Part shown: piece after piece, positions 1 to 8,153 of the stretch
How the letters are laid out: each line of letters begins with the position of its first letter
Numbering within the stretch: position 1 is the stretch's first letter
Position numbers and translations under genes: made by a program
From: Thermohalobaculum sp050331395
GTDB taxonomy: Bacteria; Pseudomonadota; Alphaproteobacteria; Rhodobacterales; Rhodobacteraceae
Length of the DNA: 41,911 bases
Assembly: GCA_050331395.1 (NCBI GenBank)
Contig: JBHJGX010000041.1
Location: 1-41,911 of the forward strand
Direction of reading: 5' to 3'
Notes under the pieces: generated by a model
What the model was told of the DNA's origin: nothing
Database searches by the model: none
Seen by the model: only the letters and a program-made list of their open reading frames with translations

Positions 1-58
1 GGCCGGATGACCGCCGGACGCGCGGCGCCCGGCGCGGCGGCCCCCACGATCGTCGTGC

Positions 59-997
59 TCAGCCCGGGCCGCGCGGGCCCGTCCCCAAATGGCCGGCGAA
101 GAACCGCCCCGCACGCGCAACCGCCGCGTCCGCCTCCGCGAGCAGTCCCGCCAGAACGGGCCACGCATGGGGGACCCGGGGCGTCAGCGCGAGCTCGACC
201 ACGCCGCCCGACGCTTCAAGGGCCCGGGCGAGGCCCGTCGCATCGTCGGCGAGGATCTCGCGCGCCCCGGCGAGGATGAGCGCAGGCGGCGGCGCCGCGT
301 ATCGCCCGAAGACCGGGCTCGCTTCCGGATCGCTCGGGTCGTGGCCCTGAAGATAGGTCTCGACCACCTCCGGCATGCGCCGCACGGGCAGCATCGCATC
401 GGCGCGGGCGTTCCGCCTGAGGCTTTCGGCGCGTATGGTCTGATCGACCCAGGGACTAAAGAAAACCGCCGCGCCCGGCGCCGGCAGCCCCGTGCGCGCG
501 GCCCTGAGAAGGAGCGCCGCCGCGAGCCCGCCGCCGGCCGAATCGCCGCCGAGGCCGAGCCGCTCCGGCGCCCGGCGCTCGAGCAGATACCCATGGGCCG
601 CCCGGGCGTCCTCGAGCGCCGCGGGAAACGGCTGCTCGGGCGCCAACGCATAGTCCGGCAGAAGCACCGGCAACCCGGCCGCGCCCGAAAGCGCCGCCGC
701 CAGATGGCGATGCGTCCGCGTCGACCCGGCGATATAGGCTCCCCCATGCAGATAGAGGATCGCCGCCCCTTCGTCGGTCGCGCCCAGCCGGCACCAGAGT
801 GCGGGGATCGGCCCGCGGGCCCCGGGGATCTCCACGGGCTCGAAGCGGGAGCCCTCGGGCGGGCGGAGCACCTTGGGCGCCCGCGCCTCGAAGTTCGCCC
901 GCATTCGGTGGGGCGTCGGCACCAGCGCCAGCGAGCTTCGCACCAGCGCCCGCAGCGTCAGATTGACCGCCCAGAGCGGCAGACGGCGCCCCCGCAT
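59..997 (-). CDS. Alpha/beta hydrolase, hormone-sensitive-lipase (family IV) type
   Basis: Predicted esterase or lipase of about 312 residues. The HSL-family oxyanion motif HGGAY lies near residues 84-88. The nucleophile elbow GDSAGG places the catalytic Ser near residue 153. A late Asp (ILADDA) and His (VPHAWP) complete the triad in the family order. No signal peptide is evident, so it is probably cytoplasmic. The reading frame is open further upstream to 1033, but that would overlap gshB. The ATG at 995-997 lies 2 bases after the gshB stop and starts the conserved-looking part, so I prefer it. It is the last gene of the minus-strand rsmI-yraN-dolP-gshB run. The substrate cannot be told from sequence; family IV members usually hydrolyse short-chain acyl esters. 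The 58 bases beyond its stop hold nothing I can assign. Confidence 0.88.
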   Translation of the reverse strand: MRGRRLPLWAVNLTLRALVRSSLALVPTPHRMRANFEARAPKVLRPPEGSRFEPVEIPGARGPIPALWCRLGATDEGAAILYLHGGAYIAGSTRTHRHLAAALSGAAGLPVLLPDYALAPEQPFPAALEDARAAHGYLLERRAPERLGLGGDSAGGGLAAALLLRAARTGLPAPGAAVFFSPWVDQTIRAESLRRNARADAMLPVRRMPEVVETYLQGHDPSDPEASPVFGRYAAPPPALILAGAREILADDATGLARALEASGGVVELALTPRVPHAWPVLAGLLAEADAAVARAGRFFAGHLGTGPRGPG

Positions 998-999
998 GG

Positions 1000-1950
1000 T
1001 CAGCCTTTGCGGCGACGCTCGATCGCGTCCCAAATCAGCCCCGCCACATTGGTCCCGTCGAAGCGTTCGAGTTCCTGGATCCCGGTCGGCGAGGTCACGT
1101 TGATCTCGGTCAGCACATCGCCGATCACGTCGATGCCGGTGAAGATCAGCCCGCGGTCGCGCAGGACGGGTCCGAGGCGGGCGCAGATTTCCCGGTCCCG
1201 GTCGGTCATGGCGACTTTCTCAGCGCGGCCGCCCACATGCATGTTCGACCGGGTCTCGCCCGCTTGCGGTACCCGGTTGATCGCGCCGACAGGCTCGCCA
1301 TCGACGAGGATCACGCGCTTGTCGCCCGCGCTCACCTGGGGCACGAATTTCTGCACCATGAGCGGCTCGCGGGACAGCTGGGTGAACATCTCGTGGAGCG
1401 AGGCGAGATTGCCGTCCCCGGGCGCGAGCCGGAAGACGCCCGCGCCGCCGTTGCCATAGAGCGGCTTGACGATGATGTCGCCGTGTTCGTCGCGGAATGC
1501 GCGGATCGCGTCGAGCGAGCGCGCGACTTGGGTCGGCGGCATCAGATCGCGGAACTCGAGCACGAGGATCTTTTCCGGACTGTTCCGCACCCAGAATGGG
1601 TCGTTCACCACCAGCGTCTCGGGATGGATCATCTCGAGGAGATGCGTGTTGGTGATATAGCTCATGTCGAAGGGCGGATCTTGGCGGAGGAGCACCACGT
1701 CGAGCGTGGCGAGATCCACCGCACGCCGCGGGCCGAAGCTGAAATGATCGCCCGCCACGGCCCGCACCTCGAGATCGTGGCCGGTCGCTGTGACCCGCCC
1801 ATCGGACCAGACGAGATCCGGGACCTCGTAGTAGAAGAGCGCGTGGCCCCGCTCGAACGCTTCGAGCGCCAGGCGAAAGGTCGAATCCGCCCGGATATCG
1901 ACGCCGGCGATCGGGTCCATCTGGATCGCGACGCGGAGCTTGTCTGCCAT
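1000..1950 (-). CDS. gshB: Glutathione synthetase (ATP-grasp)
   Basis: Joins gamma-glutamylcysteine and glycine using ATP, the second step of glutathione synthesis, in the cytoplasm. At 316 residues it matches the usual bacterial GshB length. The N-terminal prokaryotic GshB domain begins LRVAIQMDPIAGVDI and carries the segment RQDPPFDMSY. The ATP-grasp domain shows the nucleotide-loop segment VKPLYGNGGAGVFRL and the C-terminal metal/substrate segment EINVTSPTG. It ends 2 bases before the hydrolase start and follows the BON lipoprotein after a 101-base gap containing a short tandem repeat. Position next to yraN and rsmI is, to my knowledge, common in Rhodobacterales. Identification is firm. 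Confidence 0.97.
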   Translation of the reverse strand: MADKLRVAIQMDPIAGVDIRADSTFRLALEAFERGHALFYYEVPDLVWSDGRVTATGHDLEVRAVAGDHFSFGPRRAVDLATLDVVLLRQDPPFDMSYITNTHLLEMIHPETLVVNDPFWVRNSPEKILVLEFRDLMPPTQVARSLDAIRAFRDEHGDIIVKPLYGNGGAGVFRLAPGDGNLASLHEMFTQLSREPLMVQKFVPQVSAGDKRVILVDGEPVGAINRVPQAGETRSNMHVGGRAEKVAMTDRDREICARLGPVLRDRGLIFTGIDVIGDVLTEINVTSPTGIQELERFDGTNVAGLIWDAIERRRKG

Positions 1951-1990
1951 TCGACCGTTCCCTTCGCCGCGCCCGGGTCCTCAGACGGCC

Positions 1991-2032
1991 CGTGCGCCCC
2001 GTCCCGTGCGCCCCGTCCCGTGCGCCCCGTGC
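1991..2032. repeat. Three tandem copies of a 14-bp unit
   Basis: The unit CGTGCGCCCCGTCC occurs at 1991-2004 and 2005-2018, and a third copy at 2019-2032 differs only in its second-last base. It lies between the stop of the BON lipoprotein gene and the start of gshB. A shorter CGTGCTGTCAG repeat overlaps its end (about 2028 and 2044). It is probably a small slippage-prone spacer; no regulatory role can be shown. Confidence 0.8.
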
Positions 2033-2051
2033 TGTCAGTCGTCGCGTGCTG

Positions 2052-2663
2052 TCAGCTTCCGCGTGCCAGCCGTTTGACCCGCCGCGGGTCGGCGATCGTC
2101 AGCGCGTGGCTCACAACCTTGACGACGCCAGGGGTGGCGCGGGCATGGGCGATCACGGCGGCGAGCTCGGCCTCGGAGCGGGCGATGCCCGTCAGATGCA
2201 CCGTCCCGTCGACCGTTGTCACGCTATAATTCACCGAACGGATCGCGGTGTCGCCGAGCAGCGTCAACCGGAGCCGGTTGGAGATACGGACGTCCTGGAG
2301 ATAGGCGAGCGTGCCACTGTCCTCGGCGACGGTGAGGGCTTCGTCGACACCCTGCACGCCGGGCGTGTCCCAAGCGGCTTTGCTCGCCGCGACCCGGTCT
2401 TCGGCGCGCGGGACCGAGCCTGTGAGCACCACTTGGCCCTCGGTCACGTCGACCGAGACGTCGCGGAAGAGTTCGCCCGAATGGTTGCCGAGACGCTGCG
2501 CCACGCCGAGCGCAATATCCGTGTCGTTGAGCGCGTCGAGGGTCGAGCGCTCTTGCACGACCGTGGTGGTCAGCGCGCCGCCGGCGCCGAGGATGGCCAC
2601 GGGGGCGCAGCCCGCCGCAAGGCCAAGGACCGCCAGCGCGGCCGCCGTCGTTGAATGGGTCAT
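2052..2663 (-). CDS. dolP: Dual BON-domain outer-membrane lipoprotein, DolP/YraP-like
   Basis: 203-residue predicted lipoprotein. A short hydrophobic signal ends in the lipobox LAAGC, giving lipidated Cys near residue 19. It is followed by two BON domains, at about residues 45-115 (with VDVTEGQVVLTGSVP) and 122-195 (with TTVDGTVHLTGIARS). This is the architecture and approximate size of E. coli DolP (YraP), an outer-membrane integrity lipoprotein that binds anionic phospholipid at the division site. The genomic setting supports orthology: rsmI (yraL), yraN and an LpoA-like gene (yraM) are all within 2.5 kb, as in E. coli. OsmY-type BON proteins are an alternative, but they lack a lipobox. It is transcribed with yraN upstream (109-base gap) and gshB downstream. 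Confidence 0.82.
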   Translation of the reverse strand: MTHSTTAAALAVLGLAAGCAPVAILGAGGALTTTVVQERSTLDALNDTDIALGVAQRLGNHSGELFRDVSVDVTEGQVVLTGSVPRAEDRVAASKAAWDTPGVQGVDEALTVAEDSGTLAYLQDVRISNRLRLTLLGDTAIRSVNYSVTTVDGTVHLTGIARSEAELAAVIAHARATPGVVKVVSHALTIADPRRVKRLARGS

Positions 2664-2772
2664 CGCTCTGCCTCATGTTGCGGGCTCTTCGCCGGCCCGT
2701 CATGGATATCATAGCCCAGAAGACCCGCCGGAAGAAGGGTCTGCCCGGCCGAGGCGATGTCGGACCGGGCGC

Positions 2773-3138
2773 TCAGTCTCCGTCGAAGCTGAGCGCGTGC
2801 TCGAGGATCGCGACCCGGCCTGAGCGGTCCACGAGGGCCGCGTCGAACCGGCAGGCGGGCGTCGGATGTTCGGCGAGCCAACGGGTCGCTGCCGCGGCGA
2901 GGCGGGCCTTTTGGCGGGGGCCTATGGGGCTGTCGGCGCCGATCCGCGCCCGGGCCTTCACCTCGACGAAGACGGTGACGCCCGCCGCCTCGAGGACGAG
3001 GTCGATCTCGCCCTCGGCCACCCGCCAGCGCCGGGCGAGGAGCCGCGCCCCCCGTGCCTCATAGGCCGCGAGGGCGGCGTCTTCGGCGGCGAGCCCGCCG
3101 TGATGGCGCCGCGCATCGCCGGGCCCGTGCGCGCTCAT
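2773..3138 (-). CDS. yraN: YraN family (UPF0102) endonuclease-fold protein
   Basis: 121 residues, the usual length for UPF0102/YraN. The restriction-endonuclease-like core is visible: an early Glu in the GLAAEDAALAAYEARG helix, EIDLV with Asp near residue 46, and VFVEVKAR with Glu59 and Lys61. Together these form the E-D-ExK arrangement of the fold. The cellular role of the family is not well established; related proteins are linked to DNA processing. Its start overlaps the rsmI stop by 4 bases, so the two are translationally coupled, as is typical of the rsmI-yraN pair in Proteobacteria. Confidence 0.93.
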   Translation of the reverse strand: MSAHGPGDARRHHGGLAAEDAALAAYEARGARLLARRWRVAEGEIDLVLEAAGVTVFVEVKARARIGADSPIGPRQKARLAAAATRWLAEHPTPACRFDAALVDRSGRVAILEHALSFDGD

Positions 3139-4040
3139 TTGCCGCTCATCTCGAGCGCGCGGGCGTAGACCGACTTTCGCGGCAGGCCGAGCCGGTCGGC
3201 CACCTGCCGGGCGGCATCGCGCACGCTTTCGGTCTCGAGGGCGATCCGGAGCGCATCGTCGAGGGCCTCGGCACTCTCCGCCTCGGCGCGCGGCAGCGGC
3301 GGACCGGCGAGCAGGACGACCTCTCCCCTCGGCGGGATTTCGGCAGAACTCGCTGCCAATGCAGAGAGCGGGCCGCGGCGCACCTCTTCGAAGCGCTTGG
3401 TGAGTTCGCGCGCCACCGCGCCGGGACGGTCGCCGAGGATCGCGGCCATCTCGCTCAGGGTGTCGGCGGTCCGCCGCGGGCTCTCGTAGATGACGAGCGT
3501 CGCCGGGACCGTCGCCAGTTCTTCGAGCGCCCGGGTCCGGGCGCCGGGCTTGGCCGGCAGGAAACCCACGAACAGGAACCGATCCGTCGGCAGTCCCGCG
3601 ACCGAGAGCGCCGTCAGAACCGCCGAAGCACCGGGCGCTGCCGTCACGTCATGCCCCGCCGCCAGCGCCTCCTCGACGAGCCGATAGCCCGGATCCGAGA
3701 CGAGCGGCGTGCCCGCATCGGTGCAATAGGCGACGGAGCGGCCCTCGGCGAGCCAGCCGAGAAGCTGCGGGCGGCGCGCGGGGCCGTTTTGATCGTGATA
3801 GCTGACGAGGGGCCGGTCGCCGAGGGCGACGCCGTGGATGTCGAGGAGCTTACGGGTCTCGCGGGTGTCCTCGGCGGCGAGCGCATCGGCGGCGGCCAGG
3901 ATATCGAGCGCCCTGAGCGTGATGTCGCGCGCATTCCCGATCGGCGTTGCGACGAGGTAAAGCCCGGGCGCGAGCGCCGGTTGAGCCGCGCGGGTCGATG
4001 GCTCGGCGGGGACGTTACGTTTACTTTCTTCGGGCATCAC
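3135..4040 (-). CDS. rsmI: 16S rRNA (cytidine-1402-2'-O)-methyltransferase
   Basis: Methylates the 2'-hydroxyl of C1402 in the 16S rRNA decoding centre, using S-adenosylmethionine. The tetrapyrrole-methylase fold is recognisable from the N-terminal LYLVATPIGNARDITLRAL, then AEDTRETRKLL, the SAM-pocket segment GTPLVSDPGYRLVEEA and AAPGASAVLTALSVAGLP. About 300 residues, normal for RsmI. The first codon here is GTG at 4040; an ATG lies immediately after it at 4037 and is an equally good start. It is divergent from the LpoA-like gene with only 57 bases between, which must hold both promoters. Confidence 0.96.
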   Translation of the reverse strand: MMPEESKRNVPAEPSTRAAQPALAPGLYLVATPIGNARDITLRALDILAAADALAAEDTRETRKLLDIHGVALGDRPLVSYHDQNGPARRPQLLGWLAEGRSVAYCTDAGTPLVSDPGYRLVEEALAAGHDVTAAPGASAVLTALSVAGLPTDRFLFVGFLPAKPGARTRALEELATVPATLVIYESPRRTADTLSEMAAILGDRPGAVARELTKRFEEVRRGPLSALAASSAEIPPRGEVVLLAGPPLPRAEAESAEALDDALRIALETESVRDAARQVADRLGLPRKSVYARALEMSGK

Positions 4041-4097
4041 CCTACCGTCCGCAAAAACCGGACCGCGCCATTGATGGCGCCGAGGGGAGGGAAGACC

Positions 4098-5336
4098 ATG
4101 CGCCCGACATTGTCAAAAGCTCCGCGTTGCCGCGGCCTGTTCGCCAGGGGTCTGCGGGCGGCGCTCGCGGGGCTGTCGCTCCTGGCCGCGGCCTGTGCGC
4201 AAACCGGATCCGGCAGCGGCGGGGGCGCTGGCGGGGCGACGGGCCAGGGGCCGGCGGTCCCGCCCGTGCCGCCCGTCGATGTCACCCGGAGCGTGGATCT
4301 GGCGCTTCTCTTGCCCCGGACCGTCGAGAACGAAGGTGTTTCGCGCCTCGCGGCCGCGATCTCGAACGCGGCCCGGCTCGCCATCGCCGATGTCAACGAC
4401 CCGGTTCTCGTCCTCCGCGAATACGATACCGCCGGGCAGCCCGAGCGCGCCGTCGCCGCCGCCGAGCAGGCGGTTGCGGAGGGTGCGGATCTGATCCTCG
4501 GTCCGTTCTTCGGGGCGAGCACGCGGGCCGTCGCGCCCGTTGCCGGGGCGGCGGGGCTCCGGGTGATCTCGTTCTCCACCGATCTCGGTGCGGCCGGCGG
4601 TCCGGTCTATGTCAGCGGCTACACCCCCGAGGCGGAGGCGCGGCGCATCCTCGGCTATGCCGCACGGCAGGGGCTGAGACGGATTGGCGTCTTCCGCGCG
4701 CAAACCGCTTACGGCGATGCGGCGGCGGCGGCGGCCGGCCGGGCTGCGGCCGATTTCGGCCTCGCGATCCAGGCGAGCCTCGCTTACGAGCCGAGTTTTG
4801 TCGGCATCGAAGCCGCCTCCGGCCCGTTTGCCGAAGAGGCGAGAGCCTTCGAGGTCGATGCGGTCCTCTTGCCCGCCGGCGGGCGCGAATTGCAGGCGAC
4901 CGGCAGCTTCCTCAATTTCCGCGGGATCGATCCGCAAAACGTGCAGTATCTCGGTCTCGGCCAATGGCAGAGCCGGGCGAGTTTCGACGAACCGGCGCTT
5001 CAGGGCGGCTGGTTCCCGGCGCCCGACCCCGTCGCGGCAAGCCGGTTCTCGGCCCGCTATGCGGAGCGCTACGGAGAACGCACGGCTCCGCTCGCGGCGC
5101 TCGGCTACGATGCGGTGGCCGTGGCCGCACAACTCGTGGCGACGGCGCGGGTGACCGGATCGACCGCGCCCTTCACCGATGCCGCGATCACCCGGCCGCA
5201 GGGCTTCCGCGGGGCGCTCGGGCAACTCCGCTTTACGCCAGACGGCGGGGTCGAGCGTGAGACGGCGATCCTCGAGGTCGGCAATCGCCGGTTCGTCGTC
5301 CGTGAGCCGTCGCAGCTCGCAGCGCCCGGGTCCTGA
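4098..5336 (+). CDS. Penicillin-binding-protein activator (LpoA-like) lipoprotein with periplasmic-binding fold
   Basis: 412-residue predicted lipoprotein. A basic N-terminus and hydrophobic stretch end in the lipobox LLAAAC (Cys near residue 33). A Gly/Pro-rich linker (about residues 35-60) follows, then a type I periplasmic-binding fold that starts VDLALLLPRT and continues with ADLILGPFFGASTRAV, IGVFRAQTAYGD and ALGYDAVAVAAQLV. This matches the C-terminal domain of LpoA (YraM), the outer-membrane activator of PBP1a; the alphaproteobacterial form lacks the N-terminal TPR domain of E. coli LpoA. I chose the ATG at 4098, after GGGAGGGAAGACC. A second ATG at 4074 would add eight residues. Next to rsmI, but divergent instead of co-directional; glnD starts 5 bases after its stop. 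An amino-acid ABC binding protein is the alternative, less likely because no transporter genes are adjacent. Confidence 0.85.
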   Translation: MRPTLSKAPRCRGLFARGLRAALAGLSLLAAACAQTGSGSGGGAGGATGQGPAVPPVPPVDVTRSVDLALLLPRTVENEGVSRLAAAISNAARLAIADVNDPVLVLREYDTAGQPERAVAAAEQAVAEGADLILGPFFGASTRAVAPVAGAAGLRVISFSTDLGAAGGPVYVSGYTPEAEARRILGYAARQGLRRIGVFRAQTAYGDAAAAAAGRAAADFGLAIQASLAYEPSFVGIEAASGPFAEEARAFEVDAVLLPAGGRELQATGSFLNFRGIDPQNVQYLGLGQWQSRASFDEPALQGGWFPAPDPVAASRFSARYAERYGERTAPLAALGYDAVAVAAQLVATARVTGSTAPFTDAAITRPQGFRGALGQLRFTPDGGVERETAILEVGNRRFVVREPSQLAAPGS

Positions 5337-5341
5337 TCCCC

Positions 5342-8149
5342 ATGGCGGTGCAATCCCTTCGGACACCCGAGGAGGCGACCTTTGCCGGGCTGGCGCATCT
5401 GGCGGCAGCGCCCGCGCGCCTCGCATGTCCAGATCGGATCCGGGCCGAGATCGACGCGCTCGCCGAGGTGGCCGAGACGCCGGCGGCCGTGCGCCCGCAA
5501 GTGCTCGAGCTTCTCCGCACGCGTCTCTCCGAAGGCCGGGACGAGGTCCGCGCCGCGCTTCGCGAGAGCCCCCATGCCGGCCTCCGTATCGCGCGGAGCT
5601 ACGCCCATGTGACCGACGTCGTCGTCTCGGGTGCCGTGCATTTCGCACAGACCTGGCTCCATGCGGCGCCGATCCGGACCGAGGGCGAACGCCTCGCGGT
5701 CGCGGGCGTCGGCGGCTATGGCCGGGGGGAGATGGCGCCCTTTTCGGACGTCGATCTTCTCTTCATTATGCCCTACAAAAGCACGGCCTGGGCCGAAAGC
5801 GTTGTCGAGAGCACGCTTTATCTCCTTTGGGATCTGAAATTCAAACTCGGCCACGCGGTCCGCTCGGTCGACGACTGCATCCGCTATGCGCGCGCCGACT
5901 ACACGATCCGCACCGGCATGCTCGAGGCGCGCTTCATCACCGGCGACCGGGGCCCGTTCGAGACGCTTTGCACGCGGCTCTGGGCCGAGGTCTTCGAAGG
6001 GACAGGGCCGGAATTCGTCGAGGCCAAACTTGCCGAGCGCGATCTGCGCCACCGTCGGCACGGCGGCTCGCGCTATCTCCTCGAACCCAACGTCAAGGAG
6101 AGCAAGGGCGGGCTCCGGGACCTGCAGACGCTCCACTGGATCTCGCGCTATCTGTTCGGTTCGCGGACCGCTTGGGACCTGGTCGACCGCGGGATCTTCC
6201 TCCATGACGAGGTCACACGCTTTGCCGAGGCCGCCAAATTCCTCTGGGCGGTCCGCTGCCATCTCCACGATATCTCGGGCCGCGCGCAGGAGGCGCTGAC
6301 CTTCGACCGACAAATCGAGATTGCCGAGCGCATGGGCTTCGATGCCGTCCGCGGGCGCCGGGCGGTGGAGCGGTTCATGCACGCCTATTTCCGGCACGCC
6401 AAGAATGTGGGCGATCTGACACGTATCTTCTCCGCCGCCCTCGAAGCGCAGCACGCCAAGAAGCCGCCCGCCCTCTCGCGCTGGCTCCGGGCGCTCAATT
6501 TCGGCCCCGCGACCGAGGCGAACGGCCCCTTCGCGATCCAAGACGGGCGGCTCACCCTGAGCGATCTCGACGCCTTCGCCCGCGATCCGGTCAATCTGCT
6601 CCGTCTCTTCCGGGAGAGCGCCCGGATCGACGCCCGGATCCACCCGGTCGCGCTCCGCCTCGTCACTCAGAACGTCTGGCGGATCGACGCCACCATGCGC
6701 GCGGATCCGCAGGCGAACGCGATCTTCCTCGAGCTGCTCACCGACCGGGCCAATGTGGAGTGGCTGCTGCGGCTGATGAACGAGACCGACGTGCTGGGCC
6801 GGTTTCTCCCGGAATTCGGCCGCATAGTCGGTATGATGCAGTTCAACATGTATCACCACTACACGGTCGACGAGCATACGATCGTGACCATCGGCGTGCT
6901 CGCGCGGATCGAGCGGGGCGAGGAGACCGAGGCGCATCCGGTCGCCTCTGAGGTTATGCACGGCAAGATCGGCCGCCGCGTTCTCTACGTGGCGCTCCTC
7001 CTCCACGACATCGGCAAAGGATCGGGGCGCGACCATTCCGAAGTCGGCGCCGAGATCGCCGAGACGCTCTGCCCCCGCCTCGGTCTCGACGAGGGCGAGA
7101 CCGAGACCGTGGTCTGGCTGGTGCGCCATCACCTCTTTCTGTCGGACGTGGCACAGAAACGCGACATCACCGACCCGGCCACCGTGCGCGACTTCGCCTC
7201 CGAGGTCCGGAGCCCCGAGCGGCTGAGACTGCTGCTCGTGCTTACGGTCTGCGATATCCGCGGCGTGGGACCGAACGTCTGGAACAACTGGAAGGCCCAG
7301 CTGATCCGCACGCTCTATCGCGACGCCCGCGATATGATGACGGGCGGCGCCGATACGCCGACCCGGGCGGGCCGCGTGCAACAGGCGCAGGCGGCGCTTG
7401 CCGAGCGGCTGTCGCATTGGTCGGGCCTCGCGCAGGCGACCGAGTTCGCCCGCCATTATCCGCATTATTGGCTCGGCCTCGACACCGACACCCACGCCCT
7501 GTTCGCGGAGCTTGCCGCCGCCGAGGAGGCGGGCATCTCGAGCCGCTTTCTGCCCGATGAAAGCCGCGACGCGACCAAGGCCTGCCTGTATATGCCCGAT
7601 CACCCGGGGCTTTTCAGCCGCATGTCCGGGGCGTTCGCGCTCGCGGGCGCGAATGTGGTCGATGCGCGGACCTATACGACGTCGGACGGCATGGCCTGTT
7701 CGACCTTTTGGATCCAGGACCAGAACGGCCAACCCTTCGACAGCGAGCGCCTCGGCCGCCTTCGACAGACCATCGAGCGCACCCTCCGCGGCGAGGTCGT
7801 GCCCCGCGACGCGATCGCCGAGAAAGACACCGTCCGCCCGCGCGAGAAGCCCTTCCGCGTCTCGACCCGCGTGCTCTTCGACAACGAGGCCTCGGATATC
7901 TACACGGTGATCGAGGTGAACGCTCGCGACCGGCTCGGTCTTCTGCACGCCCTGACCCGGACGCTGGCGAGCCTCAACATTAACATCTTCTCGGCGATTA
8001 TCGCGACATATGGCGAACACGCGGTCGACGTCTTTTACGTCAAGGACCTCTTTGGGCTGAAGATCCACGGCGAGATGAAACAGCGGCTGATCGAGGCCCG
8101 AATCGTCGAGGCGGTGAGCGCGCTCGACACCTCCCGCAACGGCGCCTGA
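5342..8149 (+). CDS. glnD: Bifunctional [protein-PII] uridylyltransferase/uridylyl-removing enzyme
   Basis: Senses glutamine and adds or removes UMP on PII proteins, the top of the nitrogen-control cascade. 935 residues with the complete GlnD domain order. The nucleotidyltransferase motif GVGGYGRGEMAPFSDVDLL gives the metal ligands Asp136 and Asp138. A GlnD/GlnE linker domain follows. The HD phosphohydrolase domain has LLHDIGKG near residue 556. Two ACT domains lie near 748-820 (MPDHPGLFSRMSGAFALAGA) and 855-930 (NARDRLGLLHALTRTLASL). Both active centres appear intact, so both activities are expected. It starts 5 bases after the LpoA-like gene and murJ follows after 4 bases, suggesting one transcript. 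Confidence 0.98.
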   Translation: MAVQSLRTPEEATFAGLAHLAAAPARLACPDRIRAEIDALAEVAETPAAVRPQVLELLRTRLSEGRDEVRAALRESPHAGLRIARSYAHVTDVVVSGAVHFAQTWLHAAPIRTEGERLAVAGVGGYGRGEMAPFSDVDLLFIMPYKSTAWAESVVESTLYLLWDLKFKLGHAVRSVDDCIRYARADYTIRTGMLEARFITGDRGPFETLCTRLWAEVFEGTGPEFVEAKLAERDLRHRRHGGSRYLLEPNVKESKGGLRDLQTLHWISRYLFGSRTAWDLVDRGIFLHDEVTRFAEAAKFLWAVRCHLHDISGRAQEALTFDRQIEIAERMGFDAVRGRRAVERFMHAYFRHAKNVGDLTRIFSAALEAQHAKKPPALSRWLRALNFGPATEANGPFAIQDGRLTLSDLDAFARDPVNLLRLFRESARIDARIHPVALRLVTQNVWRIDATMRADPQANAIFLELLTDRANVEWLLRLMNETDVLGRFLPEFGRIVGMMQFNMYHHYTVDEHTIVTIGVLARIERGEETEAHPVASEVMHGKIGRRVLYVALLLHDIGKGSGRDHSEVGAEIAETLCPRLGLDEGETETVVWLVRHHLFLSDVAQKRDITDPATVRDFASEVRSPERLRLLLVLTVCDIRGVGPNVWNNWKAQLIRTLYRDARDMMTGGADTPTRAGRVQQAQAALAERLSHWSGLAQATEFARHYPHYWLGLDTDTHALFAELAAAEEAGISSRFLPDESRDATKACLYMPDHPGLFSRMSGAFALAGANVVDARTYTTSDGMACSTFWIQDQNGQPFDSERLGRLRQTIERTLRGEVVPRDAIAEKDTVRPREKPFRVSTRVLFDNEASDIYTVIEVNARDRLGLLHALTRTLASLNINIFSAIIATYGEHAVDVFYVKDLFGLKIHGEMKQRLIEARIVEAVSALDTSRNGA

Positions 8150-8153
8150 TCCG

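Noticed and set aside
89..1459. Long plus-strand open frame antisense to the hydrolase and gshB genes
   Set aside because: Arg/Pro-rich low-complexity translation typical of the shadow of a GC-rich gene; the opposite strand encodes clear GshB and hydrolase proteins.
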